NCBI RefSeq assembly: GCF_028207065.1
Contig: NZ_JAQLFP010000024.1
Location: 1-40,307, forward strand
Source of the DNA: Collinsella aerofaciens
GTDB lineage: Bacteria > Actinomycetota > Coriobacteriia > Coriobacteriales > Coriobacteriaceae
Length of the DNA: 40,307 nt
Direction: 5' to 3'
Numbering within the stretch: position 1 is the stretch's first letter; every line of letters begins with the position of its first letter. The translations under genes were made by a program, and so were the position numbers. The notes beneath the pieces were generated by a model. The model was not told where the DNA came from, searched no databases, and saw nothing but the letters and a program-made list of their open reading frames with translations. Positions 24,771-32,560 of the stretch are shown here, piece after piece.

Positions 24771-24806
24771 AGAATAGCCGCCCGGTTAGCGCCAGGCGGC
24801 TATTCT
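24771..24806 (+). promoter_or_regulatory. 12-bp hairpin in the glgD-glgA gap
   Basis: AGAATAGCCGCC (24771-24782) pairs perfectly with GGCGGCTATTCT (24795-24806) around a 12-nt loop. It ends 23 nt before the glgA ATG. Only a few T follow, so it may be a weak terminator/attenuator or a stability element that lowers or sets glgA expression relative to glgC and glgD. Confidence 0.6.
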
Positions 24807-24829
24807 CGAATTGCAACATGGGAGACAAT

Positions 24830-27178
24830 ATGGCAGATTCCAGCAAAAAGATGCAGATCGTGTTTGCCTCGGCCGAGTGCGCACCGTTTGTAAAGACCGG
24901 TGGCCTGGGCGACGTGGCAGGCTCGCTGCCTGCGGCGCTTGTGCGCGCCGGCGCCGAAGTTATCGTGATGGTGCCCAAGTACGCCACCATAAAGGACGAG
25001 TACAAGGCGCAGATGGAGCACTTCTCCGACTTTTACGTGAGTCTGGGCTGGCGCAACGAGTACTGTGGACTCGAGAAGCTCGAGCACGACGGCGTCACCT
25101 ATATGTTCATCGACAACGAGCGCTACTTTGCGCGCGACTATCCGTACGGCTTCTTTGACGACGGCGAGCGCTTTGCGTTCTTCTCCAAGGCCATCACCGA
25201 GAGCCTGCAGCACCTGCCGGCCGACTTTGAGTGCGACATCCTGCACTGCAATGACTGGCAGACGGCACTTGCGCCCGTGTTTTTGCGCGAGTTTTACCAG
25301 GGCCTGCCGCTGTATGACCGCGTCAAGACCGTGTTCTCGATCCACAACGTGGCGTTCCAGGGCCAGTTTAGCGACACCGTGATGGAGGACATCCTGGGTG
25401 TGGCACACATTCCGGCGGCCGCCTCGCAGCTGCGTTGCGACGCCTGCAGCATCAACTACATGCTGGGCGCCCTGCGCTATGCCGACGCCATAACCACGGT
25501 GAGCCCCACCTATGCCAGCGAGATCCAGACGCCCGAGTTTGGCGAGGGCCTGGACGGCGTGCTGCGCGAGCGCTCCTATGCGCTGCAGGGCATTTTGAAT
25601 GGCATTGACGTGGCGGGCTTTGACCCGGCGACCGACAAGCGCATTGCCGCCAACTACACCGTGGAGGACCGTTCTGGTAAGGCCGTATGCAAGGCCAAGC
25701 TGCAGGAAGAGCTGGGGCTCGAGGTTCGCGACGACCGTCCGCTTATGGTCATGGTCACGCGCCTGACGCGCCAGAAGGGCATGGACCTGGTCATGTACGC
25801 GCTCGACCGCATTCTGGCCGGCGGCGTGCAGGTGGCGGTGCTGGGCACCGGCGACCGCGACTACGAGGACGGTCTGCGCTACTTCCAGGACAAGTACCCC
25901 GGTACCATGGCCGCACGCATCGAGTTCGATCCTGCGCTGTCGCAGCGCATGTATGCCGCCGCCGACATGTTCCTAATGCCTTCGAAGTTTGAGCCCTGCG
26001 GCCTGTCGCAGATCATCGCCATGCGCTACGGCACCCTGCCTATCGTGCGCGAGACCGGCGGCCTGAAAGACACTGTGATTCCGTATAACGAGTTTACCGG
26101 CGAAGGCACGGGCTTCTCGTTTACCAACTTTAACGGCGACGAGATGGGCGACGCCGTGTTCCGCGCGGCGCGTCTGTTCTGGGATAACCGCGACGCCTGG
26201 AACCAGCTGGTAACGCAGGCCATGAGCCAGGACTTTAGCTGGACGCGCTCGGCCGATAAGTATCTGGACCTGTACTTCTTTATGCACCCGGAGATCGAGC
26301 GCCCGGTGGCTGTTGTCGACGAGCCTGAGGCTGTTGCTGAGCCGGTGGCCGCTGAGGAGCCCAAGGCCGAAGAGAAGCCGGTTGAGGCCGAGGAGAAGCC
26401 GGTTGAGGCTGAGACCGCAAAGGCCGAGCCTGAGGTGAAGGCTGAAGTTGCTCCTGGGGCAGAGGCTGAGGTCAAGCCTGCTGCAAAGCCTGCGGCAAAG
26501 AAGACCGCGACTCGTAAGACGACGGCTAAGAAGACCACGACCACGAAGGCCGCTGCGAGCAAGACCACCGCTGCCAAGACAACGACCGCGCGCAAGCGCA
26601 CGACCGCCGCTGCCAAGAAGGCCGCCGAACCCGAGGTCGCTCCTGAGGTAAAGGCCGAGATCGCTGAGGCCAAGCCGGCCGCCAAGGCTCCGGCAAAGAC
26701 CGCTGCCAAGAAGGCGACCACGACCGCCAAGAAGGTAACAGCTGCCAAGAAGACCACGGCAACGAAGTCGACGGCCGCCAAGGCTACTGCGACCAAGGCC
26801 GCTCCGAAGGCTGCCACAAAGCCCGCCGTCAAGGTTAAGGAGGCAGCCGCCGAGCCTAAGACCAAGGCAGCTGTCGAGGCCAAGCCGACCGCCAAGACCA
26901 CCACGCGCAAGCGCGCAACGACGACGGCCAAGAAGTCCACGACCAAGGCCGCAGCTGCCAAGGCAGAGGCTAAGCCCGCCGCCGTCAAAGAGGAGCCCAA
27001 GCCCGAGGCAAAGCCCAAGCCGGCACCGAAGACCGCTCCGAAGGCTACGGCAAAGGCCGAGCCTAAGGTCGAACCCGCCAAGGAGCCCCCGGTCTCCCCC
27101 GCCGCCGCGACCGAGAAAAAAGCGCCGTCCAAGAAGACGTCCGTCCGCAAGGCAACGGCCACCCGCAAGCGCCGCTAG
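24830..27178 (+). CDS. glgA: Glycogen synthase with a 290-residue histone-H1-like tail
   Basis: The enzyme part (residues 1 to about 490) is a GT5 ADP-glucose synthase: IVFASAECAPFVKTGGLGDV (KTGGL donor loop), DILHCNDWQTALAPVFL, FSIHNVAFQG, VTRLTRQKGMDLVMYAL and PSKFEPCGLSQIIAMRYG (the E-x7-E-like region). It then continues for about 290 residues with no enzyme-like content. First comes an acidic Glu/Pro/Ala stretch (about residues 492-547), then long Lys/Ala/Thr-rich repeats (AAKKTATRKTTAKK, TTTARKRTTAAAKKAAE, KATATRKRR at the end). A standard GlgA has about 480 residues. The start is ATG at 24830 because GGGAG lies 5 nt upstream; an ATG at 24818 has none. The tail function is unknown; nucleic acid, polyphosphate or granule binding are options. 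Confidence 0.95.
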   Translation: MADSSKKMQIVFASAECAPFVKTGGLGDVAGSLPAALVRAGAEVIVMVPKYATIKDEYKAQMEHFSDFYVSLGWRNEYCGLEKLEHDGVTYMFIDNERYFARDYPYGFFDDGERFAFFSKAITESLQHLPADFECDILHCNDWQTALAPVFLREFYQGLPLYDRVKTVFSIHNVAFQGQFSDTVMEDILGVAHIPAAASQLRCDACSINYMLGALRYADAITTVSPTYASEIQTPEFGEGLDGVLRERSYALQGILNGIDVAGFDPATDKRIAANYTVEDRSGKAVCKAKLQEELGLEVRDDRPLMVMVTRLTRQKGMDLVMYALDRILAGGVQVAVLGTGDRDYEDGLRYFQDKYPGTMAARIEFDPALSQRMYAAADMFLMPSKFEPCGLSQIIAMRYGTLPIVRETGGLKDTVIPYNEFTGEGTGFSFTNFNGDEMGDAVFRAARLFWDNRDAWNQLVTQAMSQDFSWTRSADKYLDLYFFMHPEIERPVAVVDEPEAVAEPVAAEEPKAEEKPVEAEEKPVEAETAKAEPEVKAEVAPGAEAEVKPAAKPAAKKTATRKTTAKKTTTTKAAASKTTAAKTTTARKRTTAAAKKAAEPEVAPEVKAEIAEAKPAAKAPAKTAAKKATTTAKKVTAAKKTTATKSTAAKATATKAAPKAATKPAVKVKEAAAEPKTKAAVEAKPTAKTTTRKRATTTAKKSTTKAAAAKAEAKPAAVKEEPKPEAKPKPAPKTAPKATAKAEPKVEPAKEPPVSPAAATEKKAPSKKTSVRKATATRKRR

Positions 27179-27214
27179 CCCACAGACGATCCAAAACCTC
27201 ATCAAACCATAAGT

Positions 27215-27241
27215 AAGGGGCGCTCCAACCGGGCGCCCCTT
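27215..27241 (+). terminator. Terminator after glgA
   Basis: AAGGGGCGC pairs with GCGCCCCTT around a 9-nt loop, followed by TCTCT. The T-run is short, but the stem is strong and lies 36 nt after the glgA stop, separating the glycogen cluster from the next gene. Confidence 0.65.
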
Positions 27242-27254
27242 CTCTGTGGATAGT

Positions 27255-27335
27255 TGGTAAAACGATTTTCTAGGACAACCGTTCGCCGATGGTAAACGGA
27301 TGTTGTTTATACAGCCTGTGTACAACAGATATACT
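27255..27335 (+). promoter_or_regulatory. Promoter region of the GH13-GH77 gene with two GGTAAA(A)C boxes
   Basis: The boxes TGGTAAAAC (27255-27263) and TGGTAAAC (27290-27297) match those between the HAD gene and glgB; both point forward and are 35 bp apart. Just downstream TATACA (27308-27313) and TATACT (27330-27335), 16 bp apart, form a plausible promoter, so the second box would lie at the upstream edge of the -35. An imperfect inverted repeat TGTTGT...ACAACA (27301-27327) overlaps the promoter. Regulation by a shared LacI-type protein is an inference. Confidence 0.5.
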
Positions 27336-27396
27336 TACATCCTGTGCGTAAAGCCCATGGCCAGCAGGCCATGATTCTATTGAACTGGACCGTACT

Positions 27397-30300
27397 ATGA
27401 GATTGATACACAACAGCCGCCTGCCGCAGTTTCGCACTCCGTTTGGCGCTGTGACCACTGGCACTTCCGTTTCGCTGTCGGTAATTTTGGAGGATGCCGA
27501 CCCCAACCAGGCAACGCTCACCCTGCGCACTTGGGTCGATGAGATCGGCGAGTCTCGGTATCCCACGACGCATGAAGGCGACGGCATATTTTCCGTAGAG
27601 CTTGAGTGTACCGAGCCCTGTCTTATCTGGTACAGCTTTATCTGCAATATCGAGGGCCAGCCCGAGGTTCGCCTGGGCGCACCGCAGGGCCGCACCGGCG
27701 GCGAAGGCGTAACCTACGACTACGCCGAGGTACCTTCGTTCCAGATCACCGTCTATAAGCACCGCGACAACCGCCCCGCCTGGTACGAGCGCGGCATGGT
27801 GTACCAGATCTTCCCCGACCGCTATGCCCGCGACGAAAACTGGCGCGAGCGCACGCTGGCCGAAGTCGAAAAACCGCGCAACGGAATCCAGCGCCGCATG
27901 ATCGAGGACTGGAACGAGCCGCCCGTATACGAGCGCGCCGAGGACGGCTCCATCAAGACCTGGGACTTCTACGGCGGCTCGCTCAAGGGCATCCAAAATG
28001 ACCTGCCCCGCATCGCGGAGCTGGGCTTTACGGCCATCTACCTGAACCCCATCTTTGAGGCCGCGAGCAACCACCGCTACGACACGGCCGACTACACCAA
28101 GATCGACCCGATCCTGGGCACCGAGCAGGACTTTACCGAGCTGTGCCAGGCGGCCGAGAAGCTGGGCATCTCCATCATTCTGGACGGCGTCTTCAACCAC
28201 ACGGGCGATGACTCGATCTATTTCAACCGCTACGGCAACTACCCCGGCGTGGGCGCGTGGCAGAGCGAGGATTCTCCATGGCGCGATGCGTTTTATTTCC
28301 ACGAGGACGGCTCATACGACTGCTGGTGGGGCGTGGGCAATATGCCCGCCATCAATGAGAGCTCCGAACTGGTACGCGAGCGGCTCCTGGGCAAGGACGG
28401 CGTGATTCGTAAATGGCTACGTGCCGGCGCTCATGGCTGGCGCCTCGATGTGGCCGACGAGCTTTCGGACGATTTCCTGGCCGAGATCAAAAAGGCCGTG
28501 CTCGCCGAGAAGCCTGATGCACTGTTGCTCGGCGAAGTCTGGGAAGACGCCTCCAACAAGATCAGCTACGGCCATCTGCGCCGCTATCTGCAAGGCTCCG
28601 AGCTGGACTCGGCCATGGATTATCCCTTCCGCGACATGGTCATCGGCTTTTTGATGGGCTACAAGAACGCCTACCAGGCAGCCGAGGATATCGAAACCCT
28701 GCGCGAGAACTATCCCCGTGAGGCCCTGTCCTGCGCACTTAATCTGCTTTCGAGCCACGACCGTCCGCGCATTATCTCGGTGCTCGGCGGCGGCCCCGAC
28801 GAGTCGCAGCTGCCCGAGTGCGAGCGCAGCAAATGGCGCCTGGACGAGAACTCGATGGGCCTGGCCAAGAGCCGTTTTTGGCTCGCCACGCTCATGCAGA
28901 TGACCTTCCCCGGCGTGCCTTCGATCTACTACGGTGACGAATACGGCCTGGAGGGTCTAACCGATCCGGGCAACCGCCGCACCCTGCCGACCAAGGACCA
29001 ACTGCACGACTTCGACACGCTGGCTATTGTCAAAAACGCCTCCGCCGTACGCCGCGCACTGCCGTTTATGATCGACGGCGAGATCAAGGCCTTCGCGCTC
29101 AACGACGAGGTGCTGGCATACAACCGCACGGGCAAGGATGGCGAGGCCGCTACGGTTATCATCAACCGCAGCCTGCGCAATTCACACCGCGTGACGATTC
29201 CGGCGCTCGACGAATGTGCGAGCGATGTGATTAGCGGTCACGAGTGCGAGATTCACAATGGCACCGTCACGCTCGACCTGTATCCGCTGGGATCGTCGAT
29301 CATCTATCACCACGCCGAGCAGCGTCTGCAGGAGCCGCTCGATTACGGTGCGGGCGTTGTGTGCCATATCACATCGGTGCCGACCGACGACGGTAAGCCC
29401 GGCACGATCGGCGCGCCCACGCGTCGTTTTATCGACCATATGGCCGCTATGGGCATGCGCTACTGGCAGGTCCTGCCTGTCAACCCGACGGACTTCTTCC
29501 GCTCCCCTTACGCCGGTCCTTCGGCCTTTGCAGGCAATATCGACCTGCTGCCCGAAAGCCACAAGGAGCTAGCCGCCGACTTTGAGACCTGGAAGGCCCA
29601 CGGCGGCGAGGATGCCGATCCGCTGTACACCGCGTTTAAACATCGCAATGCCGATTGGCTCGAGAAGTACTGCGTCTATATGGCCGTCAAAAAGTACTTT
29701 GAGGGCGAATCGCGCCACGATTGGCCGGCAGATGTTGCGCGCTACAACGAGCACTTGATTGACGACAAGCGTTTCCACGACGAGGCCGAGCTTCAGGCGT
29801 ACATGCAGTACCGCTTTGACCTGGCTTGGTGCGAGCTTATGAACTATGCGCACAAGAAGGGCATCGAGGTCATCGGCGATATTCCTATGTACGTGTCCGA
29901 CGATTCGGCAGATGCGTGGAGCGAACCCGAGAACTTCTGGCTGTCCGATACCGGTAAGGCAATCGAGATCTCCGGTGCGCCGCCCGACAACTTTGCGCCC
30001 GAGGGCCAGGTGTGGGGCAACCCGACGTTCCGCTGGGACCACATGAAGCAGAACGGCTATAGCTGGTGGATGGATCGCCTACGTCGTGCGTTTTCGCTCT
30101 ACGACCGCGTGCGCTTGGATCACTTCCTGGGCTTCCACAGCTACTTTAGCATTCCCGCGGGTAAGGCCTGCGCCGACGGGCGTTGGCTGGCAGGCCCGGG
30201 CAAGGACCTGTTCCAGACCGCCTATGACGAGCTGGGGCCGCTCAACTTTATCGCCGAGGACCTGGGCTACCTGACGCCCGGCGTTCGCGCCATGGCCTCG

Positions 30301-30693
30301 ACCTGCGGCTTCCCCGGCATGGACGTGCTGGAGTTTAGCGACTACGATGTCCGTAGCGGCGTGCACCCTACGCCAGGAAAGATCCTGTACACCTCGACGC
30401 ACGACACGTCGACGCTCGCGGGTTGGTGCACGCGCTCCTTTGCGGGCGGCGACGAGCCGAGCGGTGTTGAGGTGGCAGCCAAGCTGATGAGCGACGCGCT
30501 GACAAGCGACGCTCCCCTGGTGATGATGCCGCTGCAGGACGTGCTGGGGCTTGGCGACGACACGCGCATGAACGTACCGGGCGTGGCCACGGGCAACTGG
30601 ACCTGGCAGGCTGACGAGGCCGACGTTGCGGCCGCTGAGGGCAAAACCGCACAGCTCCTGCGCAACACGCATAGATTCTGGGGCGAAGCGTGA
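27397..30693 (+). CDS. Fused GH13 alpha-amylase/neopullulanase and GH77 4-alpha-glucanotransferase
   Basis: The 1098-residue protein has two enzymes in one chain. Residues 1-120 look like the N-terminal beta domain of neopullulanases. Residues about 130-540 are a GH13 barrel with DGVFNHTG (263), nucleophile in GWRLDVADEL (about 350), acid in LLGEVWED (about 378) and SSHDRPR (about 452), followed by a beta domain. From about residue 645 (GAGVVCHITSVPTDDGKPG) it is MalQ-like GH77, with nucleophile in RVRLDHFLGF (about 906), AEDLGYLTPG (about 953) and STHDTSTLAGW (about 1002). It should open and rearrange maltodextrins, feeding GlgP. No signal peptide is visible, so it acts in the cytoplasm. The ribosome site is weak. 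Fusions of this kind are known in gut bacteria. Confidence 0.92.
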   Translation: MRLIHNSRLPQFRTPFGAVTTGTSVSLSVILEDADPNQATLTLRTWVDEIGESRYPTTHEGDGIFSVELECTEPCLIWYSFICNIEGQPEVRLGAPQGRTGGEGVTYDYAEVPSFQITVYKHRDNRPAWYERGMVYQIFPDRYARDENWRERTLAEVEKPRNGIQRRMIEDWNEPPVYERAEDGSIKTWDFYGGSLKGIQNDLPRIAELGFTAIYLNPIFEAASNHRYDTADYTKIDPILGTEQDFTELCQAAEKLGISIILDGVFNHTGDDSIYFNRYGNYPGVGAWQSEDSPWRDAFYFHEDGSYDCWWGVGNMPAINESSELVRERLLGKDGVIRKWLRAGAHGWRLDVADELSDDFLAEIKKAVLAEKPDALLLGEVWEDASNKISYGHLRRYLQGSELDSAMDYPFRDMVIGFLMGYKNAYQAAEDIETLRENYPREALSCALNLLSSHDRPRIISVLGGGPDESQLPECERSKWRLDENSMGLAKSRFWLATLMQMTFPGVPSIYYGDEYGLEGLTDPGNRRTLPTKDQLHDFDTLAIVKNASAVRRALPFMIDGEIKAFALNDEVLAYNRTGKDGEAATVIINRSLRNSHRVTIPALDECASDVISGHECEIHNGTVTLDLYPLGSSIIYHHAEQRLQEPLDYGAGVVCHITSVPTDDGKPGTIGAPTRRFIDHMAAMGMRYWQVLPVNPTDFFRSPYAGPSAFAGNIDLLPESHKELAADFETWKAHGGEDADPLYTAFKHRNADWLEKYCVYMAVKKYFEGESRHDWPADVARYNEHLIDDKRFHDEAELQAYMQYRFDLAWCELMNYAHKKGIEVIGDIPMYVSDDSADAWSEPENFWLSDTGKAIEISGAPPDNFAPEGQVWGNPTFRWDHMKQNGYSWWMDRLRRAFSLYDRVRLDHFLGFHSYFSIPAGKACADGRWLAGPGKDLFQTAYDELGPLNFIAEDLGYLTPGVRAMASTCGFPGMDVLEFSDYDVRSGVHPTPGKILYTSTHDTSTLAGWCTRSFAGGDEPSGVEVAAKLMSDALTSDAPLVMMPLQDVLGLGDDTRMNVPGVATGNWTWQADEADVAAAEGKTAQLLRNTHRFWGEA

Positions 30694-30737
30694 TAAAACG
30701 CCCGATATAGGGTACAGTTACAGACGTTTGAATTTAT

Positions 30738-30763
30738 GCGGGCAGAGTGATCTGCCCGCTTTG
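30738..30763 (+). terminator. Terminator after the GH13-GH77 gene
   Basis: GCGGGCAGA and TCTGCCCGC form a perfect 9-bp stem with a GTGA loop followed by TTTG. The T-run is short, so readthrough into the small zinc-ribbon gene 18 nt later is possible. Confidence 0.55.
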
Positions 30764-30781
30764 TGCTGAAAAGGAAGTATT

Positions 30782-31018
30782 ATGGCGCGCTACGATTACA
30801 AGTGCTCGAGCTGCGGCAACGTGTTTGAGGTTGAGCATCCCATGTCCGAGACTCCCGAGGTCGTGTGCCCGAGCTGCGGTGCCCCGGCGGCCAAGACGTT
30901 CTCGACCAGCGGTATTAAATTTGAGGGCAGCGGCTTCTACAACACCGACCAGCGAAGCGGCGGCTCCAGCACCAGCGCCACCAACGGCTGCTGCGCCAAC
31001 TGCCCGCATAACCACTAG
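30782..31018 (+). CDS. FmdB-family zinc ribbon protein
   Basis: This 78-residue protein starts MARYDYKCSSCGNVFEVEH and has a second CPSCGAPA pair at residues 31-38, so four Cys make a zinc ribbon as in FmdB (putative regulatory) proteins. A Ser/Gly-rich linker leads to a second Cys/His cluster (CCANCPHNH) at the C-terminus, which may bind another metal. AAAGGAAG precedes ATG. Function in this family is not settled; FmdB was linked to transcription of formamidase genes in Methylophilus. It is the last plus-strand gene before the convergent rsmB-fmt genes. Confidence 0.88.
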   Translation: MARYDYKCSSCGNVFEVEHPMSETPEVVCPSCGAPAAKTFSTSGIKFEGSGFYNTDQRSGGSSTSATNGCCANCPHNH

Positions 31019-31026
31019 AAACCAAT

Positions 31027-31065
31027 CAGCCCCGCGACCGACACCAATCGCAGGGCTGTTTCTTT
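31027..31065 (+). terminator. Terminator after the zinc-ribbon gene
   Basis: CAGCCC pairs with GGGCTG and, after one mismatched pair, GCGA pairs with TCGC around a 10-nt loop. TTTCTTT follows. It begins 8 nt after the stop codon. Confidence 0.85.
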
Positions 31066-31086
31066 AGCTGCCCAGGTTTCCTTATG

Positions 31087-31153
31087 AGTTGCGCTGAAAT
31101 AAGGACTGTTTGGCGGGCAGAAGCCGCTATTCAATCCCTATTTCACCGCAACT
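31087..31153. repeat. Inverted repeat element between convergent genes (fmdB-like gene/rsmB)
   Basis: Arms 31087-31105 and 31135-31153 (AGTTGCGCTGAAATAAGGA against its complement) match in 17 of 19 positions around a 29-nt centre that can itself form GCGG/CCGC. The right arm ends 6 nt before the rsmB stop codon. It may help terminate rsmB on the minus strand, or belong to the same class of dispersed palindromic elements as the three repeats further right. Confidence 0.75.
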
Positions 31154-31159
31154 TAGTCG

Positions 31160-32560
31160 TTACTTGTGGACCAGGCGGGCGCAGAAGTGGCCGTCGTAGG
31201 AGTCGGCGTTTACCGGCACGCTTTGGAAGAGGCCTCGATCGTTCTGGCGTACGGATACGAGCTTCTTGGCCTGATCGAACTCGGGGAGTTGCAGAATCTG
31301 CGCCTCGGAGAGCGGCTCCAGGCTAAAACCGGTGCCCTCGGGAGAGTTCAGGAAAGCGTCCACCACCTGCATGTTCTCCTCGTCGAAGACCGAGCACGTC
31401 GCATAGATGAGCTCGCCGCCGGCAGCCACGCGGACAGCAGCCTCTTTGAGCATCGTCAGCTGCAGCTTGGGCAGCTCAACCGTCACATCCTTTTCGGTCA
31501 GGCGCCACGGGATCTCTGGATGACGACGCATGGTTCCGGTGCCAGAGCACGGCGCATCGATAAAGACTGTGTCGAACTTAACCGGCTCGCCAAGCATGGC
31601 ATCAAACGATGTGAGCACCTCATCAAGCTCGCAAGCATCACCCGAAACCGTACGAACGCCCTGAATGCCGGCCTTATGCAGGCGAGCGAGATTAAGATCG
31701 CACTTGCGATCATGCAAATCGAGCGCCGTATGCTGACGTTCATAGCCCGCACGCTTGGCCTGACACATCATCACATAGGTCTTGGTGCCACGACCGGCAC
31801 CAATCTCAAGGCAGCTTCCAGGACGCGTGGCAGCTGTGGCGATAAGCTGCGCGTTGAGGTCAGATGCCACCGCGGCAGCACGCTCAAACACACCCGAAGC
31901 AACAGTAACCTGGGCATCAACCGGGGCATGGCAGCCCGGGAAGACAGGCGCGAGGAGCTGCGAGATATACGGATCGGGCTTAGTCGCAAAGGCGTTCTCA
32001 TGCAGGGCCAGCGGTGCGGGGGCCAGATTGCCGGCAAAGTTAAGCGCACCGTCTGGCGTGTCAAACGATGCCATAATGCGAGCGCACAGCCATCGCGGCA
32101 AGCCCATCAGGCGCGACAGACGAACCAAGCGTCGCTCGGACTCATCCACGTCGGATGCCGTGGCAAAGTCCTCAACATTGTCCGCAACCTTATGCAGAAC
32201 GGCGTTCGCCAGACCGGCGGCGGACTTAGCACCGCAGCGAACCAGCTCAACTCCCTGACTTACGGCAACGCGGCCAGACGTATGCAGGTAGAGCATCTCG
32301 AAGGCCGAGATACGAAGCGCCATGCGCACACGCGGAGCGACCTTTTTGGGCTTATCGAGAAACTGGTCGAGCAGCTCGTCCAAAATACCCTGCGTGGCGG
32401 CAACACCCAGCGCCAAGCGGGCGGCAAAAGCGGAATCGCGCTGGTCAATGGCCTTGGCGGAAGCACGGGACGAGAGCACGTCGCGCGCGTACATGCCGCG
32501 GCGATCGGCCTCCATCAGCACATCGAGCGCAAGCTTGCGCGCGGGAGACAGCTTGCTCAT
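31160..32560 (-). CDS. rsmB: 16S rRNA (cytosine-967-C5)-methyltransferase
   Basis: The 466-residue protein has an N-terminal NusB-like RNA-binding domain (ARKLALDVLMEADRRGMYARDVL ... RVRMALRISAFEMLYL) and a C-terminal SAM-dependent methyltransferase domain. The latter has CLEIGAGRGTKTYVM (SAM loop), the DAPCSGTGTMRRHPEIPW motif and the catalytic Cys of YATCSVFDEEN. Its start ATG overlaps the fmt stop (ATGA), so the two are translationally coupled; this fmt-rsmB order is common. An in-frame start 48 nt upstream, inside fmt, is not preferred. It ends next to an inverted repeat facing the zinc-ribbon gene. Confidence 0.95.
   Translation of the reverse strand: MSKLSPARKLALDVLMEADRRGMYARDVLSSRASAKAIDQRDSAFAARLALGVAATQGILDELLDQFLDKPKKVAPRVRMALRISAFEMLYLHTSGRVAVSQGVELVRCGAKSAAGLANAVLHKVADNVEDFATASDVDESERRLVRLSRLMGLPRWLCARIMASFDTPDGALNFAGNLAPAPLALHENAFATKPDPYISQLLAPVFPGCHAPVDAQVTVASGVFERAAAVASDLNAQLIATAATRPGSCLEIGAGRGTKTYVMMCQAKRAGYERQHTALDLHDRKCDLNLARLHKAGIQGVRTVSGDACELDEVLTSFDAMLGEPVKFDTVFIDAPCSGTGTMRRHPEIPWRLTEKDVTVELPKLQLTMLKEAAVRVAAGGELIYATCSVFDEENMQVVDAFLNSPEGTGFSLEPLSEAQILQLPEFDQAKKLVSVRQNDRGLFQSVPVNADSYDGHFCARLVHK

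Noticed and set aside
26305..27178. The repetitive Lys/Ala region as a separate histone-like gene or a frameshift artefact
   Set aside because: The frame is continuous from the glgA start to the stop with in-frame codons and consistent third-position GC; no internal start with a convincing ribosome site was seen.
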